Shown here: in pieces, positions 12,599 to 20,046 of the stretch
Position numbering within the stretch: the stretch's first letter is position 1
How the letters are laid out: every line of letters begins with the position of its first letter
From: a virus
IMG/VR virus record: IMGVR_UViG_3300031746_004826
Location: 1 to 37,550 of that record
DNA length: 37,550 nucleotides
Strand: one strand, 5' to 3'
Made by a program: the position numbers and the translations under genes
Notes under the pieces: generated by a model
Databases searched by the model: none
What the model was told of the DNA's origin: nothing
Seen by the model: only the letters and a program-made list of their open reading frames with translations

Positions 12599-13845
12599 TG
12601 CAGCTCCACCTCGTGATCGAATTTGCCGCCTGGATACTCGATGTGGTTAATCAGAAGCTTCTTGTGGCATTCGGGGCATTCAACCTCAAAACCCGTGAGC
12701 AACGGCTTAGGCTCAGGCTCCTTCTTAGGAATAGGCTCCGAAGGCTCTTTTTCTTTAGCTTTAGGCTCTTCAGGCCACTCTTGGCCAGCATCGCTTTTGC
12801 TCTCGGATTCAGCTTGAGAAACGCAGTCCTCATGATAATATTTGCCCTTCAAATGCACCGGCGAATCACTTACAGGCTCACCACAATAACCGCATTTGAG
12901 GGATGGCTGAGCCTTTTCGTGCAGAGCCCGAGCAGACGGAACCTCGCCAGTACGGTTAATTTCGTCAAGGATTTCCTCACGTTTCGCTGGCGACGCTGCA
13001 AGGATCTCACGAGCCTGGCGTTCAGTTATTTCGCCGCTCTCCATTGTTCCCCGGGGAACAATGGACTCAAGACGCAACATAGCTAGATGCCTAGTGACCC
13101 ATTCCCGTTCTTTCCCCAGCTTCTGTGCCAGAGCCTCTTGAGTGTATCCGAATTTCTTAATCATAAAGTCCAGCATACGAGCCTTTTCCATGTCGCTCAG
13201 ATCTCGCCTCTGAACGTTCTCAATCAGCTGCACTTCGTAAGCTTCCTGATCATTCAACGGCTTAACAATCGCAGGCACCTCGACAAGACCAGCCCTCTTC
13301 GCTGCCACGACACGACGCTCACCAGCCACAATCTCATAGAGACCATTTTCCTTGGGACGCGCAAGAATAGGCTCCAAAACTCCATAGATCTTCACTGACG
13401 TTACGAGCTCAAGCAAATCAGAATCTTCACGAGCAAGGCGACTCTGAAAAGGCATGCTTAACAAGGCCTCAATAGGCAAGAACACAAAGGGAGAAGACGC
13501 ATCCTTCCTAGGTAATACACTTTCTTTTGGGATTGCGTTCCCAGGCTCTTTATAAGCGCGTTCGGAATCCATTCCGTGCCCTGACGGTTTTTCAGTATCC
13601 TTCTTAACATAGGGTCCTGGAACCCTCCAAGCCTTAGCACCCTGCAGATAGCCTTCACCTCCAAGATCCCGAGCCAAAGCGCAAAGCATCCTAAACTGAG
13701 TCTTCTCCAAAAACTGTTTAGGCTTCAACTTCGCAACGAAATAGCCGCTCTTATCCTCTTCAACATCGAAAAACGCTTCAAACCCCGCTTCCGAGAGCCC
13801 AAGAGACTCACGAATCTTCAAAGCAAAATCAGCAGGCAACTTCAA
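12595..13845 (-). CDS. parB: ParB/Spo0J-like protein with C-terminal zinc fingers
   Basis: 416 residues (TTG start). Residues 1-75 are an extra N-terminal domain. The ParB N-terminal domain runs from about 120 to 215: an LPIEALLSMPFQ entry strand, GERRVVAAKRAG (175-186) as the nucleotide-binding box, and ENVQRRDLSDMEKARM (209-224). The helix-turn-helix is near 232-258 (YTQEALAQKLGKEREWVTRH). A zinc finger at C318/C321 to H338/C341, a K/E/P-rich linker and a second CPEC knuckle (390-393) finish the protein. ParB-CTPase proteins load onto parS sites for segregation or act as regulators. No ParA gene is present, so segregation may use a host ATPase or the protein may be a regulator. Confidence 0.85.
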   Translation of the reverse strand: MKLPADFALKIRESLGLSEAGFEAFFDVEEDKSGYFVAKLKPKQFLEKTQFRMLCALARDLGGEGYLQGAKAWRVPGPYVKKDTEKPSGHGMDSERAYKEPGNAIPKESVLPRKDASSPFVFLPIEALLSMPFQSRLAREDSDLLELVTSVKIYGVLEPILARPKENGLYEIVAGERRVVAAKRAGLVEVPAIVKPLNDQEAYEVQLIENVQRRDLSDMEKARMLDFMIKKFGYTQEALAQKLGKEREWVTRHLAMLRLESIVPRGTMESGEITERQAREILAASPAKREEILDEINRTGEVPSARALHEKAQPSLKCGYCGEPVSDSPVHLKGKYYHEDCVSQAESESKSDAGQEWPEEPKAKEKEPSEPIPKKEPEPKPLLTGFEVECPECHKKLLINHIEYPGGKFDHEVELQ

Positions 13846-13857
13846 ACCGGTCGTAGG

Positions 13858-14121
13858 TTACTCCTCCAGGTCCTCGACGCCCAAAACGTGGCATAAAATG
13901 GCAAACGTGGCGGATGCCTCTTCACGCTTCGCCTGATCCTTCAGGTCCGAGATCCGACGCGCCAAGGGCTTCAACTCAGAACGTACATCGCTCGGACCCT
14001 CAAGAAGCTGCAAACGCTGTTCATGCTGCATTACGACGTCGCAGAGCTGATCGACGGCTACGCCGAGCTTCTGCAGGATCTCCTTGAAAGCTAAGGCTAA
14101 CTCAACTATTGCTTTCTCCAA
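13858..14121 (-). CDS. Small coiled-coil protein (87 aa, TTG start)
   Basis: TTG 14121 is chosen because AAGGAGGAGG lies seven bases before it; a longer frame begins at GTG 14163 without a ribosome site and overlaps a small upstream ORF. The protein is almost all helix, with heptad-like spacing in AFKEILQKLGVAVDQL and HEQRLQLLEG, then SELKPLARRISDLKDQAKREE. There is no catalytic motif. It directly precedes ParB by 12 bases and is probably an oligomerisation or adaptor partner. Confidence 0.6.
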   Translation of the reverse strand: MEKAIVELALAFKEILQKLGVAVDQLCDVVMQHEQRLQLLEGPSDVRSELKPLARRISDLKDQAKREEASATFAILCHVLGVEDLEE

Positions 14122-14123
14122 AA

Positions 14124-14204
14124 CTAGGCCTCCTCCTTCACTTTTCTGCTTCGCTTTCTCCACTTGCGAAGAGTAGCAGAGTCGTTTCTAGCCATAGTCG
14201 GCAA
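14124..14204 (-). CDS. Tiny basic ORF (26 aa, TTG start)
   Basis: A TTG at 14204 sits nine bases after GGAGG and two bases after the stop of the RHH gene; the ORF ends two bases before the TTG of the coiled-coil gene and contains that gene's ribosome site. The peptide is very basic (LRKWRKRSRKVKEEA). Its tight fit between two genes supports translation, but it may act mainly as a coupling leader. Confidence 0.45.
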   Translation of the reverse strand: MPTMARNDSATLRKWRKRSRKVKEEA

Positions 14205-14206
14205 GT

Positions 14207-14335
14207 TTAAGCGCCTCCTAATTTTTCGATAAGGTCACGCATGGCGTCAAGCAAAGCGTCCGTCCGGCCGCTATACCTGCTCTTGATGGCCTCATCGAAC
14301 TCTGCCAACAGTTTCAGGGGGCAATTAAAATTCAC
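14207..14335 (-). CDS. Ribbon-helix-helix protein (42 aa, GTG start)
   Basis: GTG 14335 begins four bases after the integrase stop. The short strand VNFNCPLKLLAEFD, the helix EFDEAIKSRY, the turn SGRTDA and the second helix ALLDAMRDLIEKL are the CopG-type RHH layout at minimal length. Such proteins are dimeric repressors. Cotranscription with the integrase suggests control of integration or of the early operon. The ribosome site is weak, which suggests translational coupling to the integrase gene. Confidence 0.65.
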   Translation of the reverse strand: MNFNCPLKLLAEFDEAIKSRYSGRTDALLDAMRDLIEKLGGA

Positions 14336-14339
14336 GAGT

Positions 14340-15380
14340 TTAGATTCCGTTATTTTTCATCTCCTCCTTAACCAGATTTTCACGTTCAAAAAACTTGCAA
14401 CCACTCGCCCAACTGCAGCTCAAAGCCTGATCCATAAACCGGCAAGTGCTCCGGTGACCACAGAAACGACAGTTCTTATCGAAAAACTCGTTTCCACACT
14501 CCGGACACACGCCATCAGGCTTCTCAGCAGCGAAAGGCCATGCTTGGAGTCGACTGAACTCGGCTTGAAGATCCTCGTAGAACACCAAACGGCTCAGGTA
14601 GATCTGCGTGTAAAGCATACTCTTATGCCGCATAATCTTGCTCAACGCGTGAAGATTCCCAGGACGTTTACCATCAGAGGGATAAGCCCAGCTTGCAGCG
14701 AAGAAGTGTCGGAGATCGTAAAGGTTCATGTGTTTCCAGCCGTCGACGCCGGCAGCCTTAGCCCACTTTCGAATCACCTTATCCAGCGCATCATAGCCCA
14801 GCGGGCCCGCTCGGTCTGCCCAGGCCTTACCCATAGGGTCACGCTCAATCACCCAGCCGAAGAGACTGGCCTTCTCGTCGTGTAGTCGCTTAAGAAAATC
14901 AGCGGTCACCGCGTCCATTGGAATCGGGCAAACCACATGCTTCTTGCTATCCATAGTATTCAGCGTTAGCTTGTCAAAGTCCACGTCGTCCCACCGCAGG
15001 CGCCGGATCTCGCCCGGGCGGAGGCCGGACTTCATAGGCACCCTGATAAGGCAGAAGTCGCGGAGAGGCGCGTGCTCCATAGCGTAATCGTGCAGTCTAA
15101 GAAAGTCGCTCCTGCGCAGCACGATAGACTCGGGATTAGGCAGATACTGCAAAGACCCAGCACCGGCGCCATCACAAAGGGTGATAACATGCGACGCCAC
15201 AGACATTTGAAGGCTCGCACCGTCAGCACCGATAGAGCCCTGGAGAGAGAGAAAGGTGAAAGTGAAGGCCCTACGGCGCCAACGGCCGAGAACGACACGC
15301 ATACGCCAACGTACTAACCCGTCGTTTTTCACTAATTCAGATTCTGAATCCACGAAGCGTTTCAGACTCAAACCGACCAC
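14340..15380 (-). CDS. int: Tyrosine integrase with C-terminal zinc fingers
   Basis: 346 residues. The catalytic residues are R121 (SGLRPGEIRRL), K146 or K147, R224 in YDLRHFF, H252 (IMRHKSM) and the nucleophile Y261. The usual first histidine of the H-x-x-R box is a tyrosine (Y221). The N-terminal 90 residues do not look like a normal core-binding domain and may be divergent or start later than GTG 15380. After residue 285 there is an extra cysteine-rich tail (CPEC, CRFC, then three more cysteines) that could bind DNA. The protein should integrate the circular genome into a host site, so the virus is probably temperate. The promoter TTTATAAA lies at 15412..15419. Confidence 0.88.
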   Translation of the reverse strand: MVGLSLKRFVDSESELVKNDGLVRWRMRVVLGRWRRRAFTFTFLSLQGSIGADGASLQMSVASHVITLCDGAGAGSLQYLPNPESIVLRRSDFLRLHDYAMEHAPLRDFCLIRVPMKSGLRPGEIRRLRWDDVDFDKLTLNTMDSKKHVVCPIPMDAVTADFLKRLHDEKASLFGWVIERDPMGKAWADRAGPLGYDALDKVIRKWAKAAGVDGWKHMNLYDLRHFFAASWAYPSDGKRPGNLHALSKIMRHKSMLYTQIYLSRLVFYEDLQAEFSRLQAWPFAAEKPDGVCPECGNEFFDKNCRFCGHRSTCRFMDQALSCSWASGCKFFERENLVKEEMKNNGI

Positions 15381-15563
15381 GAAAACCTAAAGACACTATA
15401 AACACCCAGCGTTTATAAAACTTATCCCACATGGAAAACACCATGCTTGAAACCCTGTTTTTCAACAATTTTGAGAGACACTTTTCTTTGTCTTCAGAGA
15501 CATTTCTCCATGCTTTTCCCATAAGGCCCAAGGACAGTTTGAATGTCGGCCAGAGGTTATATG

Positions 15564-15678
15564 CTCTTCAAACGAGCCCCCTGCCAGACTCTAAAACCCG
15601 ATTCGAAGAGACAATGAACAAAAAGACCATGCCCCCTTCAAACAGGATCCTCGTTGAAGGGACAATGGACGAAAAAGG
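15564..15678 (+). repeat. Two tandem hairpin units ending in ACAATGRACRAAAAAG
   Basis: Unit A has arms CTCTTCAAA and TTCGAAGAG (8 of 9 paired, 15564..15610) followed by ACAATGAACAAAAAG. Unit B has arms CCCTTCAA and TTGAAGGG (perfect, 15634..15661) followed by ACAATGGACGAAAAAGG. The arms differ between units but keep pairing, so the structure seems conserved over the sequence. Candidate integrase arm sites, operator or structured RNA. Confidence 0.5.
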
Positions 15679-15753
15679 CGGCGTAAACCTTAAGCCGACA
15701 ATGCACATAGCAATACTCTGCTAGGGGCCCGAGGGCGCCGGACTCGTTCTAAG

Positions 15754-15863
15754 GCTTGATCTCCTTTGGAAACCGGCAGCCCGAAGGCTCCATTTCGACG
15801 TTTTCTATCCCATGACAAAACTTTAAATCTGACAGAAACATAGCATCGTTTAGGAGATCAAGC
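15754..15863. repeat. 12-bp inverted repeat bracketing the zinc-ribbon gene promoter
   Basis: GCTTGATCTCCT (15754..15765) and AGGAGATCAAGC (15852..15863) are exact reverse complements, 86 bases apart. The right arm contains the ribosome site of the gene at 15867. The TATA element lies between the arms, so the left arm is upstream of the transcript and RNA pairing is unlikely unless a longer transcript is made. Confidence 0.5.
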
Positions 15864-15869
15864 AAAATG
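15813..15869 (+). promoter_or_regulatory. Promoter and leader of the 15867 gene
   Basis: TGACAAAACTTTAAAT (15813..15828) supplies the TATA element, and GGAGATCAAGCAAAATG (15853..15869) the ribosome site and start. Both parts match the promoter and leader at 3575..3658, with one mismatch in 17 across the leader, which points to shared regulation. Confidence 0.6.
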
Positions 15870-16064
15870 CAAGCTTTAAACCGAGAATACGCGCCAACCC
15901 GTGACAGTTTGGCTAAGACAAAGAAAACGAGAAGCCCGTGCGCAGACTGTAAAACAACATACGTTTTAGATGAGGACGGCCAAGTAAAATATCTTTGTAA
16001 TAGCTGCCTCGCGTTTTCCGCGTACCAGAAAAGGCTTTTGAAAGAAGAGAAAAGCAGATGGTGA
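15867..16064 (+). CDS. Zinc-ribbon protein (65 aa)
   Basis: ATG 15867 has GGAG at good spacing and a clear promoter. CADC near residue 25 and CNSC near residue 44 form a zinc ribbon; the N- and C-termini are basic (KTKKTRS and KRLLKEEKSRW). It is followed after 37 bases by the ASCH-domain gene. The shared promoter design with the 3656 gene suggests early expression. Likely a nucleic-acid-binding or transcription factor-like viral regulator. Confidence 0.7.
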   Translation: MQALNREYAPTRDSLAKTKKTRSPCADCKTTYVLDEDGQVKYLCNSCLAFSAYQKRLLKEEKSRW

Positions 16065-16101
16065 ATAATACTGATGAATTGTACTGATAGAAGGTACTCA
16101 C

Positions 16102-16482
16102 ATGACGCTGCTTTTTAGGCAGGACCTAATGCGGAAAGTGCTCCAAGGCCAGAAAACACAAACCCGCAGAACCAGCAATCGAAGATACACTATAGGAAAA
16201 ACATACGCCATCCGCATCGGCATGCTAGAACGAGCACAGGCTCAGATAACCGTACTCCGAACATGGCGGCAGCAGCTGAGAGATCTCACGCCCGAGGACG
16301 TCAGAAAGGAAGGCTTCACAAGTTTTACAGAGTTCAGGCAGGCCTGGATAAGCATTTATGGCAGCTGGAGCCCAGACCAGTACGTCACAGCAATCGAGTT
16401 CCGCCTACTCACTTCTGCCAGAAAAGATAGGCCTTCACCTGCAGCAGCAGGCCCACGACACGAACCAGGGAAGCGAGTTTAG
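16102..16482 (+). CDS. ASCH-domain protein (PUA-like fold)
   Basis: 126 residues. The start LLFRQDLMRKVLQGQKTQTRR, the G-K-T-Y-A-I-R strand and the end strand YVTAIEFRLL are the ASCH pattern, a PUA-like beta barrel that binds RNA or modified bases. The helix ITVLRTWRQQLRDLTPEDVRKEGF is also typical. The last 25 residues are extra and overlap, on the other strand, the 3' end of the ABC-GNAT gene (16409..16482), so the two genes converge and share bases. Possible roles are recognition of a modified base or an RNA switch; the context favours the first but does not prove it. Confidence 0.75.
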   Translation: MTLLFRQDLMRKVLQGQKTQTRRTSNRRYTIGKTYAIRIGMLERAQAQITVLRTWRQQLRDLTPEDVRKEGFTSFTEFRQAWISIYGSWSPDQYVTAIEFRLLTSARKDRPSPAAAGPRHEPGKRV

Positions 16483-17857
16483 CGAGATCTGCAGCCTCCA
16501 GGCCAGCGATGTAGTCTGCTTTTGTTCCGAAGGCCTTGTGCCGGTTAACCGAGATCTCCTTCATCAGCCGCGGATGACAGTTCCCAGCGAAGACGTCACG
16601 CAGCTGCTGCAGGTCTCCAGGGCTCAGTTTCTTAAGAACCTTAAGAATGTAGGATTCGCTGCCAAGAAGCTTCACGTTGAAACCGAGCTCCTCAAGGACC
16701 GCGGAGATCTTCAACGCATGCTTACCAGGAACTTGGAAAAGCACCAGGCGCATACCTGCTTTCTCAGCAAACTGGTTATACTTGGCCATGACGGCCACGA
16801 GCTCCACGCAAGACGTGCCAGCCAGCGCTAATGTCTCACGGATCAGTTTCGCGCCAAGGCCTACGCTCCTATATTTCGGGTGCACGACGACGCGGCCAAT
16901 CGTACTCAGCTGACTGTTCAGCTGCTTAGGCTTCAAGCCCGGCAAGACCAGGCGACGTCCGAGACAAGTCATAGGCGGATAATTGTAAATGATGACACCG
17001 CACAACTCTTCTCCACGTGCGAGAGCGAAGATCTTGCGGACCGCTCCGGGATGACTGCTCCGATAATGAAACATCTCAAGCGCACGCCAGTCTTTTGTGG
17101 TACCAGGCTCAACCCTCATTTCGCGGATCAGGCTGCATTCTGCAACGGGATTATTAGGATAGTATATTATACGTATCTCCCGGCCGTAGCGTTTGTGCAC
17201 GTGCACGCTAGGCCCCAAATCAGCAAACAGGTCCGTGTGACTAGTAGCTACAACACAGTTGCAATGCAGCTCACGAGCAAGCTTCTGCAAGTTGAAGGCC
17301 ACGATCTTCGCCGTATCACGATCAAGCGTCGCGCAGAACTCATCCATAAACCACCACTTAGCGCCGGACTCGATCATTCGGGCTATGCGGTAACGATACT
17401 TCTGGCCGTCCGAAAGCTGCTCGTACGTACGCAGAAACAAGAAAGCGTCGCCAAGGCCCACGCGGGATAAGAGATCCAGGCCTTCATCAACGGTTTTGCC
17501 TACTGTCTCGATCAGCGGCTTACCCTCTTCAACGTGCACAGAGCCCATATCCACGGCCTCTTCGCCAAGATCCTTCAGCATGGCCTTCAAGAGAACGCTT
17601 TTGCCGGATCCGCTGTCGCCGGTGATTAACACGACGTCGCCCGGGCCTATCTTGAGCTCAACATTATCGTATAAGACGAAGCTGCGCGACTCGTCCAAAC
17701 CGAGCCCAAAAGCCTCAGCCACGGCCACGCTCCTCGGCGTAAGTTTAGCAGCTGTCTCGTAGGCGATGTTGAAAGTAAAACGATTCTGAATCCTATCATA
17801 GACCTTTCGAAACTGCCTGATCCGGAAAAACTCGCGTCTACGCCTCACACTCTTCAA
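16409..17857 (-). CDS. ABC ATPase fused to GNAT acetyltransferase (COG2401 type)
   Basis: About 480 residues; the start is TTG 17857 or GTG 17848. The ABC half has Walker A TGDSGSGKS (79-87), signature LSDGQK (148-153), Walker B WWFMDE (168-173) and the switch histidine in ATSHTD. The second half is a GNAT domain with the acetyl-CoA loop RSVGLG (330-335) after the strand IGRVVVHPKY. This exact fusion is the archaeal COG2401 family, of unknown substrate. GNAT enzymes include phage Mu Mom, which modifies adenine in phage DNA, so base modification against restriction is a reasonable idea. It follows TerL in the same direction. Confidence 0.85.
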   Translation of the reverse strand: MKSVRRRREFFRIRQFRKVYDRIQNRFTFNIAYETAAKLTPRSVAVAEAFGLGLDESRSFVLYDNVELKIGPGDVVLITGDSGSGKSVLLKAMLKDLGEEAVDMGSVHVEEGKPLIETVGKTVDEGLDLLSRVGLGDAFLFLRTYEQLSDGQKYRYRIARMIESGAKWWFMDEFCATLDRDTAKIVAFNLQKLARELHCNCVVATSHTDLFADLGPSVHVHKRYGREIRIIYYPNNPVAECSLIREMRVEPGTTKDWRALEMFHYRSSHPGAVRKIFALARGEELCGVIIYNYPPMTCLGRRLVLPGLKPKQLNSQLSTIGRVVVHPKYRSVGLGAKLIRETLALAGTSCVELVAVMAKYNQFAEKAGMRLVLFQVPGKHALKISAVLEELGFNVKLLGSESYILKVLKKLSPGDLQQLRDVFAGNCHPRLMKEISVNRHKAFGTKADYIAGLEAADLAKLASLVRVVGLLLQVKAYLFWQK

Positions 17858-17943
17858 CCTCGCAGCAACCCCCTACTTAAAACGAACCGAGAAACAACAC
17901 ACTCGAAAGATGGAGACAGAGAGAGACGAGTTAAAGTGAACAT

Positions 17944-19362
17944 CTAACCAAACTTCATAGCCTCCAAGTCAAACGCCTTCATCTGCACCGTAGCAAAAAC
18001 GCTCAGGGCCATACTCCAGAACACGTCATCATGCGTCCCATTCGGATGACTAAACGATATAGAGCCGTCCTTGCGCAGCTCAAACTTTTCCACGTTCAAC
18101 TCGCTGCAGATATCACCACGATAAGGCTTCTCCCACGTGGCAAGAGGATAGAACAGTTTCTCATTATTCATTCTCTGTTTGAAGAGATTAGCCATCTCGC
18201 TCTTTCTTGGCACACTAAAGTTTACGCCCTCAGCATTCGCAATGCCCGCATCCTCCATATCCGCGATGAGGCTCGGCCCATCCTTTGTTATGTCCACACG
18301 AATCTTTGAGAAGCCGCCCCACCGGTCCTGCAGCATCTTCAAATAGCCCAGCACATGCGCGTACTTCGTGGGCTGAGTGAAGATCTTCAAGTGCCTCAGC
18401 AACAGCTTATCGTTAAGCCTCTCGAAGATGCTGAGAACACAGTAGTCTTTCACCTGAGCCATGTCCAAGCCGGCGAAGAGATCTCCCTGGTAACTGCGTT
18501 CAGGATTCCACAGCTGCAGATCCTCACCACACGTCTTCTCCGTACCCACACAAGAGACTATGAGGCTCTGCGAAAGCCAAACATCCTCGTCCTCCGCATA
18601 CTCAGCCTCCATTTCACGGCGCCAGCGAGACGGATCCTCGCCAAACTGCTTCTTAATTTTCTCGATCATGTTAGGCCTTAAGGGCCCACCTGGAGCCGTA
18701 GCTCTGTCGACGCCCACGTGACTACGGTGAAAATCTTCCCAATCCTTATGAAAACACATCTTCCAGAAAATGCTATCCGCGTTCCAGGGCGTACTTGTCG
18801 CTATCAACTTGCCGTCCGTAGTGCCAAGCGTGAAGAGAATAGCATCATACAGGTCCGCGTCATTTGGCGTAAAGTTTACTTCGTCCCACCAAACCACGTT
18901 CAACGTGGGCCCACGGATCGTATCAGGATTATTCGGAAAAGCCTCAATCACACTGCCATTCGTGAACCGCAGAATAGTTCGTCCAGGCTTAAGATACTGG
19001 CTTGGCGAAAGCTTACGCAGAAAATAGCCCATGCGACGAATGTTAAGCTTCGTCTGACGCCAGCTAGGCCCGACAACAGCAATGTAACTATCATCATGCG
19101 TGACAGCGTAATTCAACAGCAGAGCCGAAATAATCCAGCTTTTCCCACTCTGCCTACACCAACGAGCCGCCAAAAACTGAAACGCGTTAAAAGCGTCGAT
19201 AAGGTCCTGCTGATAGCTGAACGGCACAAAACCAAGCGTTTTTCTGAACCAGCTGGGCTGATTCTTAGCTGCCTTCTTCGCCTTCTTCGTCGCAAGCTCT
19301 CTCGTGGCGACTACGTCAACCTTTGCAGTGTCGAGAAATCTGCCAAGCTTATCCCTTTGCAT
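17944..19362 (-). CDS. terL: Terminase large subunit
   Basis: About 472 residues from ATG 19362 (a TTG lies at 19389; both overlap TerS). The ATPase has a Walker A-like CRQSGKSW, Walker B VVWWDE and the coupling motif ATSTPW near residue 190. The RNase H-like nuclease has AGLDMAQVKDY as first acidic strand, a central D (VDITKDG) and HDDVFWSMAL as the last. The N-terminus is basic. It packages viral DNA into proheads and cuts it. The motor docks on the portal encoded at 1313..2698. Confidence 0.92.
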   Translation of the reverse strand: MQRDKLGRFLDTAKVDVVATRELATKKAKKAAKNQPSWFRKTLGFVPFSYQQDLIDAFNAFQFLAARWCRQSGKSWIISALLLNYAVTHDDSYIAVVGPSWRQTKLNIRRMGYFLRKLSPSQYLKPGRTILRFTNGSVIEAFPNNPDTIRGPTLNVVWWDEVNFTPNDADLYDAILFTLGTTDGKLIATSTPWNADSIFWKMCFHKDWEDFHRSHVGVDRATAPGGPLRPNMIEKIKKQFGEDPSRWRREMEAEYAEDEDVWLSQSLIVSCVGTEKTCGEDLQLWNPERSYQGDLFAGLDMAQVKDYCVLSIFERLNDKLLLRHLKIFTQPTKYAHVLGYLKMLQDRWGGFSKIRVDITKDGPSLIADMEDAGIANAEGVNFSVPRKSEMANLFKQRMNNEKLFYPLATWEKPYRGDICSELNVEKFELRKDGSISFSHPNGTHDDVFWSMALSVFATVQMKAFDLEAMKFG

Positions 19363-19783
19363 CCGTCGCGCGTGCACGTAACGCCGCAACTTCCTTTCTC
19401 AACTCCATAAGGTCCTCTTCAATGCGCCGATAGTTCACGTACTCAGCGAACTTGTCCTGGTAAACCCTGCAAGCTTGAACAAGGCTACGCAACCGCAAAA
19501 CTTCGCCTTTTTCCAAGCCCGGCTGCTCAAGCGATTTGACAGCGCGAGCCAAAGACAACAGGACCTGCTCCACGGTGAACAAGTCTTTCGGCAAATCACA
19601 GGTAGTAGTAGGACTTTGCTGCGCGTCATGTCCTACTACTTCTAATCCGAGACGTCTCATTTTCTGCCGCACTGAATCAAAACTAATTCCAAGCTCCCTA
19701 GCAATGGCCTCCGGCGAAACCTTCGCTTTCACAAGATCCTGAAGCTTCTTCTCCTGCGCCCGCGACCACGGCTTACCTTTCAT
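19349..19783 (-). CDS. terS: Terminase small subunit (HTH)
   Basis: 144 residues. The N-terminal 50 residues are a helix-turn-helix (KKLQDLVKAKVSPEAIARELGISFDSVRQKMRRLG) that would bind the packaging site. The centre is flexible and the C-terminal half (80-140) is helical, as in TerS oligomerisation domains. It immediately precedes TerL and overlaps it. The start ATG 19783 overlaps the stop of the small membrane-protein gene. The assignment rests on position and layout. Confidence 0.75.
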   Translation of the reverse strand: MKGKPWSRAQEKKLQDLVKAKVSPEAIARELGISFDSVRQKMRRLGLEVVGHDAQQSPTTTCDLPKDLFTVEQVLLSLARAVKSLEQPGLEKGEVLRLRSLVQACRVYQDKFAEYVNYRRIEEDLMELRKEVAALRARATDAKG

Positions 19784-20046
19784 TACTTGCTCGCCTTCTG
19801 TCCAATGATTATGCCTGAAACAAACGTGATCAAACTAGAGATGCCTACGAATATCTCGCTATTCCAAGCGTGTAGAAGGACCATATGCGCCACTTCGAGA
19901 CATGATAAACACACAGTCATCCCGATTCCAAATTTTACGGCGAAAACGACGCGTTCATCAGCCTCAACCATTTCAACATGCTGTTTGCTGCGAACACGCC
20001 CACGGACTACCTTATGCATCAACGCACGCCTGACCCAATCAGTCAC
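19783..20046 (-). CDS. Small two-helix membrane protein (87 aa)
   Basis: GTG 20046 follows AAGGAGG at seven bases and overlaps the protease stop by eight. The N-terminal 35 residues are basic and soluble. Two hydrophobic helices follow (VVFAVKFGIGMTVCLSCLEV and EIFVGISSLITFVSGIIIG) with a short loop. Size and topology are holin-like, but its place between a protease and TerS is unusual for a holin. No family is recognised. Confidence 0.6.
   Translation of the reverse strand: MTDWVRRALMHKVVRGRVRSKQHVEMVEADERVVFAVKFGIGMTVCLSCLEVAHMVLLHAWNSEIFVGISSLITFVSGIIIGQKASK

Larger units (their letters stand above)
15381..15866. other. Repeat-rich control region between integrase and plus-strand genes
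   Basis: 486 bases without a convincing gene. It holds a bidirectional-looking TATA element (GTTTATAAAAC, 15411..15421), two tandem hairpin units (15564..15678), a GC-rich block (15723..15745), a 12-bp inverted repeat (15754..15863) and the promoter of the zinc-ribbon gene. A weak plus-strand ORF (15443..15724, 93 codons, leaderless from the TATA element) covers the hairpin units but shows no family features. The region is the natural place for attP and for the lysogeny switch. Confidence 0.6.

Noticed and set aside
15337-15531. Minus-strand ORF of 64 codons at the integrase promoter
   Set aside because: It overlaps the integrase start in another frame, covers the TATA element and shows no family features or good ribosome site.
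16409-17857. Transport ABC ATPase
   Set aside because: There is no permease gene and the ATPase is fused to a GNAT domain, the layout of COG2401, not of a transporter.
18718-19410. 230-codon plus-strand ORF opposite TerL
   Set aside because: Antisense to well-supported terminase genes, with low-complexity T/R/N composition expected of a shadow frame.
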